A stretch of DNA of 5,134 bases, from the NCBI GenBank assembly GCA_001873165.1, contig MNYO01000116.1, forward strand, positions 1 to 5,134, written 5' to 3'. Under the pieces are notes generated by a model that saw only the letters and a program-made list of their open reading frames with translations, did not search any database and had not been told where the DNA came from. Below, in pieces: positions 1-4,944 of this stretch. Position 1 is the first letter of the stretch; each line of letters opens with the position of its first letter. The translations under genes were made by a program, and so were the position numbers. Source of the stretch: Candidatus Gracilibacteria bacterium CG2_30_37_12 (lineage in GTDB: Bacteria > Patescibacteriota > Gracilibacteria > BD1-5 > UBA2023).

Positions 1-704
1 TGTTTAATTCTCTTGAAGCCGACATGAAACGAGCCCGTGAGATTATAACCCTGGGACTTGCTCTTCGTGGTCAAAAGAAAATCCGTGTTCGTCAGCCACT
101 CTCCTCGATAAGTATCGGAGAACCACTCGATATATATTTTCAGGAAATTATCCGTGAAGAATTAAATGTAAAAGAAGTGAAATTTGAGGATATGTCTCAT
201 GTGGCACAAAAAATATGTAAACCAAATGCCAAACTTATCGGGCCACGATTCGGAAAAGCTGTACAAAATGTAATAATCCAAGCGAAATCTGGAAACTTCC
301 AAGAACTCGACAATGAAAGTATCCAAGTAGGGGAATATCTCCTTGAATCAGGGGAATACGAAATCGCCTATGAACCGCTTGAAGGAGTCTCACTCGATGT
401 CATGAGTGGAACCGGAATGGTGATCGCGATGGATACTATAATTACAGAGGAACTCGAACTTGAAGGGTATGCTCGCGACCTCGTTCGAGTCATCCAGGAT
501 CTCCGAAAAGAAGCAGAGTACGAAGTCTCCGACCGGGTGCGGGTCGCTCTCAAGTGAGAAAAGATGGAGCAAATCCTCTCGCTTTTCGTAGACTACATAA
601 CTTCTGAGACACTTTCTGTTGTGGATAATAGTTTGATGGAAGGAGATATTTCTCGGGAAGTTGACGTGGAAGGATTGGTAGTGAATGTGATAGTGAAGAG
701 ATAG
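1..704 (+). CDS. ileS: Isoleucyl-tRNA synthetase, C-terminal part (5' end outside window)
   Basis: Charges tRNA-Ile with isoleucine in the cytoplasm. Only about 233 C-terminal residues are present; the frame is already open at base 3, so the catalytic HIGH and KMSKS regions lie upstream. The visible part is the anticodon-binding/C-terminal region: LEADMKRAREI, then KIRVRQPL (a class-typical IleS motif), GPRFGK, and EGYARDLVRVIQDLRK followed by SDRVRV. A TGA at 555-557 must be read through as Gly (VALK-G-EKMEQ), because the same frame continues for 48 more residues of family-like sequence (LFVDYITSETLS) to a TAG at 702-704. Standard-code translation would lose this tail. No C-terminal zinc ribbon is seen, which fits the long archaeal/eukaryal-like IleS type common in CPR bacteria (inference). 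Arg codons CGA and CGG occur at conserved Arg positions. A hairpin terminator starts 11 bases after the stop. Confidence 0.95.
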
Positions 705-714
705 GAATATAGAA

Positions 715-753
715 AATAATCCCACAAGAAAACATTTCTTTGTGGGATTATTT
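715..753 (+). terminator. Intrinsic terminator after ileS, probably bidirectional
   Basis: The 13-bp arms AATAATCCCACAA (715-727) and TTGTGGGATTATT (740-752) are perfectly complementary, and GAAA/TTTC can extend the stem inwards with one bulged T. The run GGGATTATTT gives a T-rich 3' side, and the reverse strand also ends in a T-rich stretch, so it could stop transcription from both directions. It lies just after the ileS TAG. Nearly the same arms recur in the map terminator at 2191-2230. Confidence 0.88.
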
Positions 754-1162
754 ATAAGAAAAAGAGATTTACCTCGGAAGTATCGGAAATTGATTGGAAA
801 ATTCATCGGAGATAATCTTTTTGCATCTCGATTTTTCTTTGAGTCATTCACATCTGGTAGTATCAAAGATATCACGAGCTCATCGTACAGTGAGAGAGAA
901 GAAACAATCTTCACGATCTGTACTGGAAATTTTTTTCTCACAATCTGCTTGTGACATTGGGATGTTTCAAAAAAGTAATGCCTGTGGAATTGCTTGTGAT
1001 CATGAGAATGCATTTCATGAAGAGGAAATATGAGAATTTGAAATAGGAGACAAATCTGGAGAATTCCACTTGTGAGTTCAGAAAAAATATCCAAATAATA
1101 TACCTCCTCAAAAACAGAAAAAAAAACCAAAGAGAATAAAAGATTTTTTCATAAAAAAGACA
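754..1162. other. Unassigned 400-bp stretch with competing open frames
   Basis: No gene can be supported firmly here. Reading TGA as Gly, a plus frame is open from 758 to a TAG at 1340-1342 (TTG at 794, first ATG at 962). It gives soluble-looking sequence such as EFEIGDKSGEFHLG, with TGA at some Gly positions, but it runs 180 bp antisense into the secreted-protein gene. A second plus frame (742-978) encodes a short serine/phenylalanine-rich peptide ending HWDVSKK. A minus frame is open from 1130 back into ileS with none of the three stop codons, and has AGGAGG (1103-1108) 8 bases before an in-frame TTG (1092-1094). None matches a family I recognise. It may be decayed coding DNA or a small lineage-specific gene. 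Confidence 0.35.
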
Positions 1163-1855
1163 TTAAGGAGTAGGATAACCGATACAGTCTATTGTGATGA
1201 ATGCTGGGACACTTGGATTTTGTATACCTTGATTACATTTATCTCATGCTTTGCAATAACCAATAACTGGTGGATTTGAACAAATGTGTGGTACCTTATT
1301 AGCAGGTGCTCATCACATTATCAGTACAAGATAGTTCCATAGAAGAGACATTGGAGAAGTGACAAGAATAGCATTATTAATATCTGCAAATGCATTTAAT
1401 TTACAATTAGCTACAGCAGCTGGTGTCATTTGTCAATTTGCACCATAAGCATCACAACCAGCATTATAATATCCTCTCCATTCTGCTTCAATAGCTGCAT
1501 CTGTGGCTCCTGTCCATGAAGCCCAAAATTTAGGAGCAGCATTATAATGATTATCTAGAGCAAATAGTGCTCGTGCTCATGTAACAATATCTGTCTTTTG
1601 AGCAGCAGTACTCAAACAGGCACCAGCTGTCGTACAAATATCAGGATTGACGATTACTTTTGTAGGAGTAAAAGTTAGTTGCCCAAATATTTGATTGAAA
1701 TATTGCATAAATTTCCCACCAGTAATCTCTCCTACTGGGGGAGTGTTCGGGTAATTAATAGCATATGTCGTTCCAAGAACGGCAAGTATGAAAAAGATGG
1801 CTGTTATTAGAGTTGCTGCTACCCGTTTCCCTATCCACTGAAAAAACTGTTTCAT
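1163..1855 (-). CDS. Secreted/surface cysteine-rich protein of unknown family (230 aa)
   Basis: The protein starts with a short basic stretch (GKR at residues 9-11) and a hydrophobic segment at about 13-30, ending TTYA before INYPNTPPVGEITGGKF. This looks like a signal peptide with possible cleavage after Ala32, or an N-terminal membrane anchor. The remaining about 200 residues are Ala/Asn/Gly/Pro-rich with eight cysteines (for example DICTTAGAC, NAGCDAYG, VANCKLN, HICSNPP, GYCKAGDKC, TIDCIGYP), suggesting a disulfide-stabilised exported domain. A hydrophobic stretch MSLLWNYLVLIMGG lies near residues 168-181. Five in-frame TGA codons (1577, 1433, 1313, 1310, 1244 by lowest base), two of them tandem, are read as Gly; the true stop is TAA at 1163-1165. 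Trp is encoded by TGG (FWASW). It has its own promoter (1888-1916) and no Shine-Dalgarno sequence. It lacks the GFTLIE-type motif of type IV pilins, so I do not call it a pilin. Function unknown; an adhesin or surface role is inference. Confidence 0.88.
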
Positions 1856-1887
1856 AGAAAGAATTGATAAAAAATAAATCTAAATCC

Positions 1888-1916
1888 ATTATCGTTTTTT
1901 TTTTTTTGTAAATCAA
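1888..1916 (-). promoter_or_regulatory. Sigma70-like promoter with poly-A spacer for the secreted-protein gene
   Basis: On the minus strand the -35 box is TTGATT (1911-1916) and the -10 box is GATAAT (1888-1893), with a spacer of exactly 17 bases (1894-1910). Thirteen of these are an uninterrupted A tract (T's at 1895-1907 on the plus strand). A start site near 1881 would leave a leader of about 26 nt before the ATG at 1855. A homopolymer of this length in the spacer is a classic place for slipped-strand promoter phase variation; at present the spacing is optimal. Confidence 0.7.
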
Positions 1917-1927
1917 GTTTCACTTAA

Positions 1928-1966
1928 GAAAAACAATAAAAAAGCGACTATAGTAAGATAATCGCT
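1928..1966 (-). terminator. Intrinsic terminator of the structured RNA
   Basis: Read on the minus strand, AGCGATTAT pairs with ATAGTCGCT (1943-1966) to give a 9-bp stem with one G.U pair and a 6-nt loop, followed by TTTTTATTGTTTTT. The wobble pair forms only in a minus-strand transcript. It lies between the structured RNA and the promoter of the secreted-protein gene, so it should isolate the two units. Its 3' arm can also pair with GGCGACTA upstream (2011-2018). Confidence 0.8.
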
Positions 1967-2158
1967 CGGTATTTTTGAGTTTTTTGCAACAAAAATGAAG
2001 TAATTATCCGTAGTCGCCAAACTCATTTATTTGTCCACGCTTCCCGAAAGAGAAACTAAAACGCATAAATTGGATAATTACTCCAACTCGTACATGTTTT
2101 TGAATCTTTTTCGAGAAATAAAAAAAGCGAGGTTATTAAAAATAAATGAATTTGGCAC
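1936..2158 (-). ncRNA. Candidate structured RNA of unknown family (about 220 nt)
   Basis: The gap between the map terminator and the next promoter contains a self-contained unit: promoter (2163-2191), structured body and terminator. In the minus-strand transcript the elements nest as a rod. P1 is an 18-bp stem (2140-2157 with 2015-2032), fully paired with two G.U wobbles. P2 is 2125-2132 with 2035-2042 (one U-U mismatch). P3 is 2105-2115 with 2043-2053 (one mismatch, one wobble). A 5-bp helix pairs 2096-2100 with 2058-2062. An apical TTGGA/TCCAA hairpin lies at 2070-2086. The wobbles become A-C mismatches on the plus strand, so the structure belongs to a minus transcript. An 11-nt apical sequence (2072-2082) is perfectly complementary to the 3' tail (1999-2009), suggesting a pseudoknot. 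It lacks signatures of tmRNA, RNase P or SRP RNA. A 6S-like rod or a leader/attenuator is possible. Ends are inferred from promoter and terminator positions. Confidence 0.6.
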
Positions 2159-2162
2159 TGAT

Positions 2163-2191
2163 ATAGTATATTTTATCCGAATAAATTGCAA
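2163..2191 (-). promoter_or_regulatory. Putative promoter of the structured RNA
   Basis: On the minus strand TTGCAA (2186-2191) is a -35-like box. TACTAT at 2163-2168 lies 17 bases downstream, and the overlapping TATACT at 2165-2170 lies 15 bases downstream. Initiation 6-8 bases on (about 2155-2158) would start the RNA almost exactly at the first base of the P1 stem (2157), which supports a real transcription unit. The -35 box abuts the base of the map terminator. Confidence 0.5.
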
Positions 2192-2230
2192 ACAAATAAT
2201 CCCACGAGAAATCTCATGGGATTATTTGTT
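2191..2230 (-). terminator. Intrinsic terminator after map, bidirectional-looking
   Basis: Perfect 14-bp arms AACAAATAATCCCA (2191-2204) and TGGGATTATTTGTT (2217-2230) enclose a C/A mismatch and a GAG/CTC inner helix. It begins immediately after the map stop codon (2231-2233) and closes the ybaB-HEPN-map unit. The core AATAATCCCA/TGGGATTATT is shared with the ileS terminator. Confidence 0.88.
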
Positions 2231-2995
2231 TTATGCGACTGTCAATAACTCATATCCACTCTCGGTTACTAAAATCGTGTGTTCGAACTGAGCGGAATCA
2301 CTTCCATCCTTAGTCTTCACTGTCCATTTATCAGGAAGAAGCTTGGTCTGGTGGGCTCCGATATTTATCATGGGCTCTATGGTGAATATCATCCCTGGTT
2401 CTATCAAATCTCAGGAGTCCTTTGGTGCCTTATGATAGACATAGGGTTCTTCGTGAAAATATACTCCCACCCCGTGACCAGTGTATTCTCGGACTACTGA
2501 GTACCCGTATCGTTCTGCGTGTCGAGCTATCTCATACCCGATATTTCCAAACCGATTCCCGGGATATACTTCCTTGAGTCCTATTTCCAAACAGGTTCTC
2601 GCCATATCTATCAATTTCTCCCGTTCTTTTGAAATCTTTCCAACCGCAAACATTCGGGAAGTGTCACCGAAATACCCATCTACAATCGTTGTTACATCCA
2701 CATTGACAATGTCTCATTCTTTGAGAATTTCTTTTTTGGAAGGAATCCCATGGCATATGACATCATTGATCGATATGCAAGTATATCGAGGAAATCCATG
2801 ATAGCCAATACAAGCGGAAATTCCTCCATGATTGAGAATATAGGTATTACATATTTGGTCAAGTTCTTCGGTAGAAATCCCTGGTTTTATATATGGTTCT
2901 ATCATCTTTAGAACGGACGCAGCAAGACGAGAGGATTTTCTAATTCCCTCGATTTGTTCTGCATTTTTGATGATGATTTTTGGTGCTTTTGCCAT
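2231..2995 (-). CDS. map: Methionine aminopeptidase, type I (254 aa)
   Basis: Removes the N-terminal Met from nascent cytosolic proteins using a dinuclear metal centre. All expected residues are visible: His82 (CHGIP), metal ligands Asp100 (VNVDVT), Asp111 (GDTSRMF), His174 (TGHGVG), Glu207 (TIEPM) and Glu238 (QFEHT), plus FHEEP at 180-184. The length matches type I enzymes without an N-terminal zinc extension. Two TGA codons interrupt the frame under the standard code, at 2714-2716 (Gly94 in LKEGDIVNVD) and 2411-2413 (Gly195 in KDSGDLIEPGM). Gly94 is strongly conserved in the family, making it the clearest proof of UGA=Gly here. The gene ends with TAA at 2231-2233. It starts at ATG 2995, 18 bases after the stop of the HEPN-like gene, without a Shine-Dalgarno sequence (ACTTTCCT precedes the ATG), so it is probably cotranscribed. 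A terminator follows directly. Confidence 0.97.
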
Positions 2996-3013
2996 AGGAA
3001 AGTGTTGTAAAAT

Positions 3014-3469
3014 CTATAATAATTTCAATATTTCTTTTTCAAATTCTCGTGCCTTTTCCTCGAGGAGATCTGCAGAAATTGGTTCCATATCGTGAGCGAG
3101 CTTATTTCGGAGTTTATGGAGGCTCCAGATGACATTCAAATTATTCATCATTCGTGGCTTCGCTTTGAGCTGGTCTCCGACAGTCCCAGAATAGCTATAA
3201 TCCTTGAGAATATGGTGCATAATCATATCATATCGCATAATCTTTTCAGATGGAGATAGGAGATCGGAAACCTTCTGTATTTCTTTTTCATAATAACTTT
3301 TCTTATCTTTCTTGAGGTGTTTTACTTCTGAAAACCGAAAAGTTAAAAATACTCCGATGAGGAGTATAAGAATAACGATAGCGAGAAAAATGTATTCCAT
3401 CGGAAGAATTTTGAGATTAACTTTTGAAATATGAAAAAACGAAAATATTCGCACGAAAAATGAAGCCAT
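3014..3469 (-). CDS. Membrane-anchored protein with HEPN-like RX4H motif (151 aa)
   Basis: One transmembrane helix at about residues 25-46 (MEYIFLAIVILILLIGVFL) is followed by a basic linker and a helical cytosolic domain. That domain contains LHKLRNKLAHD, where R121 and H126 form an RX4H motif as in HEPN-type domains, and it ends in a Glu/Lys-rich helix. HEPN domains are often RNases or toxins but can be inactive; whether this one is active cannot be told. The start is uncertain. ATG 3469 has a purine-rich AAGGGGGAG just upstream but adds 23 residues of low-complexity sequence. ATG 3400 would begin exactly at the membrane helix and may be the true start. The gene lies between ybaB (102-base gap) and map (18-base gap) on the same strand. 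It contains no in-frame TGA and ends with TAG. Specific function unknown. Confidence 0.82.
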   Translation of the reverse strand: MASFFVRIFSFFHISKVNLKILPMEYIFLAIVILILLIGVFLTFRFSEVKHLKKDKKSYYEKEIQKVSDLLSPSEKIMRYDMIMHHILKDYSYSGTVGDQLKAKPRMMNNLNVIWSLHKLRNKLAHDMEPISADLLEEKAREFEKEILKLL

Positions 3470-3489
3470 AACTCCCCCTTGTGGGGTTA
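3467..3489 (-). promoter_or_regulatory. Hairpin over ribosome-binding site and start of the HEPN-like gene
   Basis: On the minus strand TAACCCC (3483-3489) can pair with GGG-A-GTTA (3469-3476) with one bulged A. This takes part of the GGGGGAG Shine-Dalgarno-like run and the A of the ATG at 3469 into the stem, with a loop of about 6 nt. No T tract follows, so it is not a terminator. It could lower initiation at 3469, or the real start is 3400 and the hairpin is incidental. Confidence 0.4.
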
Positions 3490-3571
3490 ACTGTATTGAG
3501 TCATAGCGGTAGCTACGGTGAACGAAGCACGGAAATTTTTGTGATGAAGATTGATGTTATTTCATATTTCC

Positions 3572-3871
3572 CTACATTCCAGGGAAATTAAGTCCCATAT
3601 TCCCCATTACTCCCTTCATTTTTTCTGCGGCGATTTCCTGTGATTTCTTGAGTCCCTTATTGATCGCTTCCATAGATGCTTTCTCAAGACGAGCTTTGTC
3701 TTTGAGGAGAGTTTCATCTTCGATCTCAACTTTGATACATTTCATCTGACCGTCGATGGTTACAACAAAACCATCAGATTCCGCTTCTATGTGAATATTG
3801 GAGAGTTCATTTTGAATTTTACTCGCTTCTTGTTGAAGTTTCATAAGTTCTTTTGCTTTATTGTAGTCCAT
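3572..3871 (-). CDS. ybaB: YbaB/EbfC family nucleoid-associated DNA-binding protein (99 aa)
   Basis: A small dimeric protein that binds DNA and coats the nucleoid; often encoded beside recR/dnaX in other bacteria, though not seen so here. The layout is typical of the family. An N-terminal helix is rich in Gln/Lys (MDYNKAKELMKLQQEASKIQNEL). A central beta region follows, with ESDGFVVTIDGQMKCIKVEI. A long C-terminal helix comes next (LEKASMEAINKGLKKSQEIAAEKMKGV), and the tail is the usual Gly/Met-rich one (MGNMGLNFPGM). The length of about 100 residues is normal. The start ATG at 3871 lies only 11 bases from a TATAAT box (3883-3888) with no Shine-Dalgarno sequence, so the mRNA may be leaderless or nearly so. 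It is the first gene of a minus-strand unit with the HEPN-like gene and map. It has no in-frame TGA and stops with TAG at 3572-3574. Confidence 0.92.
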   Translation of the reverse strand: MDYNKAKELMKLQQEASKIQNELSNIHIEAESDGFVVTIDGQMKCIKVEIEDETLLKDKARLEKASMEAINKGLKKSQEIAAEKMKGVMGNMGLNFPGM

Positions 3872-3882
3872 ATTTTGTGTTG

Positions 3883-3911
3883 ATTATAAATAAGATGCGG
3901 GCAAGTATAAA
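3883..3911 (-). promoter_or_regulatory. Putative ybaB promoter giving a very short leader
   Basis: A perfect TATAAT -10 box (3883-3888, minus strand) lies 11 bases before the ybaB ATG. The hexamer 17 bases upstream is TTTATA (3906-3911), a weak -35. Initiation about 7 bases after the -10 box would leave only a few nucleotides of leader. Confidence 0.5.
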
Positions 3912-4075
3912 AAGAAGTCGGTTTTTTGCAAATATTTTGTAAAATAATGAGATATATATTAAGATACTTGCAGATTATTCTATTTCTACCTATGACTGAT
4001 AAATCAAGAGAAAAACAGGAAAATGGCAAATCCGAGATAAATTGAGAAAAATAGACGTCAGAAAAGCTCAACTCC

Positions 4076-4501
4076 ATGCTCGATGCTATAAAAAAATGAA
4101 ATGTTCCAAAAGAAAAAATGGAACATATTTTTAACTACGTTTTACATTTAGCGGAAATAGAAGGAAAATACCAAGAACAAAAAGAAGAAATCAAAAAGTG
4201 AGTGAGAATATTTATAGAAGCAGCACTCTGAAATAGACTCAATCAACACCTCGGAGAATTTAATGTTACGAAATTTGATGTGGATGGACAAAAATGATGG
4301 GATAACGAAGAAGAAAATAATTTCTGAAAAGCCATACAAGAATCCATCGGACAGATTATTGTACTGGGATGATTGGAGAGATTTTCTACGACTTGTAACG
4401 AGGCAAATCCTCACTCAGGAGTTATTGGGCAACTGGCAAATGCAGTGAATTTTGAGAAACTTATTCCGAAAACGAAAAATGGAAAACATTTTGCAGAATA
4501 A
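4076..4501 (+). CDS. Middle open segment of the broken gene, possibly still translated (141 aa)
   Basis: Between the in-frame TAG and TAA, ATG 4076 opens a 141-residue frame containing six TGA-Gly codons, for example IKKGNVPKEKM, AALGNRLNQ, QKGWDNEEE and VLGGLERF. In the third of these TGA is followed directly by TGG-Trp, which excludes UGA=Trp. The segment is charged and mostly helical by appearance, with no signal peptide, membrane helix or catalytic motif I recognise. There is no clear Shine-Dalgarno sequence before ATG 4076. If the whole frame is not a pseudogene, this is the most likely stand-alone hypothetical protein. Listed separately because automatic annotation would probably call it alone. 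Confidence 0.45.
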
Positions 4502-4546
4502 TTAACACAAAGGGTATGAAATGTAAGTGAGGCGGAACTGAAGACT

Positions 4547-4897
4547 ATGCAAGAAAATATATTTCATCCTACTTCTAAGGAAAGCTGGAAAGAACTTTCC
4601 TTACTTCTTGCAAAAGAATTTGGAGATGGGGCAGAAGATATTCTTCGTTTTGTATTTAATATCCCAGCAGGATATATATTGAGTGGGCGTTATACGCAAT
4701 ACAGAATAGATGCAAATTCTAGCGATGAACAAGTGAGTGTGATAGCAAAAATTCGCTTAAAAAAACTCGTCGATGAAAATCCTTCTCTAGCACTTTTGGA
4801 ATTACTCTGAGAGAAATGACGAGAAGCTATCAAGAAACTCTGAGAGACGTTTACAACCTGAAAACAAGGAGAAATAATAATTAGACTTGTCTCGTAA
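4547..4897 (+). CDS. 3' open segment of the broken gene, possibly still translated (116 aa)
   Basis: The segment starts at ATG 4547 and ends at TAA 4895-4897, reading four TGA codons (from 4808 on) as Gly: ELLGEKGREAIKKLGETFTTGKQGE. The standard code would stop at 4810. The sequence is hydrophilic and helical with a short motif ENPSLALLELLGEKG. The 45 bases between the upstream TAA and this ATG read in frame as LTQRVGNVSEAELKT, which looks coding and argues that the ATG is internal to an older, longer gene. No ribosome-binding site is close. The family is not recognised. The last residues (RLVS) may derive from the neighbouring insertion element rather than the original gene (inference). Confidence 0.45.
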
Positions 4898-4907
4898 TAA
4901 TATATTT

Positions 4908-4940
4908 ACAAAAAAGAGGAGGTTTTCTCTTCTTTTTTGT
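4908..4940. terminator. Bidirectional intrinsic terminator between convergent units
   Basis: ACAAAAAAGAGGAGG (4908-4922) pairs along its whole 15-base length with TCTCTTCTTTTTTGT (4926-4940), with two G.U pairs on the plus strand and a TTT loop. The A-rich/T-rich arm bases supply a T tract in either direction. It lies 10 bases after the plus-strand stop and 4 bases from the transposase stop, so it fits both converging transcripts. Confidence 0.8.
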
Positions 4941-4944
4941 ATTT

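Larger units (their letters stand above)
3992..4897 (+). pseudogene. Decayed gene of unknown family, broken by in-frame TAG and TAA
   Basis: One frame runs for 302 codons with 12 in-frame TGA codons read as Gly, interrupted by TAG at 4052-4054 and TAA at 4499-4501 before the final TAA at 4895-4897. Coding character continues across both breaks in the same frame: SEINGEK-stop-TSEKLNSML and GKHFAE-stop-LTQRVGNVSEAELKTM. No frameshift is needed, so two nonsense mutations in one ancestral gene are the simplest reading. The product would be a soluble, helical, Glu/Lys-rich protein; the last third carries DENPSLALLELLGEKGREAIKKLGE. An alternative in-frame ATG at 3947 would add a hydrophobic MRYILRYLQIILFLP start. 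A terminator follows at 4908, and an IS5-like element lies immediately beyond. I do not recognise the family. Alternatives are three short genes in one frame, programmed readthrough, or sequencing error. Confidence 0.6.

Noticed and set aside
833..950. Resemblance of LSHSHLVVSKISRAHRTV to the ComM/YifB C-terminus
   Set aside because: Only a short stretch is similar, the following sequence does not match the family, and no upstream part of such a gene is present.
390..1130. 246-residue minus-strand open frame
   Set aside because: It lies antisense to about 315 bases of ileS and crosses the ileS terminator, has no family resemblance and no UGA-Gly codons. Its upper part is kept only as an open question under 754-1162.
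2004..2066. 20-residue minus-strand ORF (MRFSFSFGKRG...) inside the structured RNA
   Set aside because: It looks coding-like, but there is no well-spaced ribosome-binding site and its bases are used in the helices; a tmRNA tag reading is excluded by the lack of tRNA-like ends.
1936..2158. tmRNA, RNase P RNA or SRP RNA
   Set aside because: No T-arm/CCA-type end, no RNase P core motif and no SRP apical loop motif are seen. 6S RNA cannot be excluded, but the 3' tail does not close the rod.
2031..2291. 86-residue plus-strand open frame
   Set aside because: It spans the structured RNA, the map terminator and the antisense of the map 3' end.
4102..4129. TGTTCCA/TGGAACA hairpin
   Set aside because: Only 7 bp, inside the broken reading frame, without a T tract; probably chance.
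4884..4893. GAGAC-type end of the insertion sequence (minus strand)
   Set aside because: The sequence points away from the transposase gene, so it is in the wrong orientation to be this element's terminal repeat.
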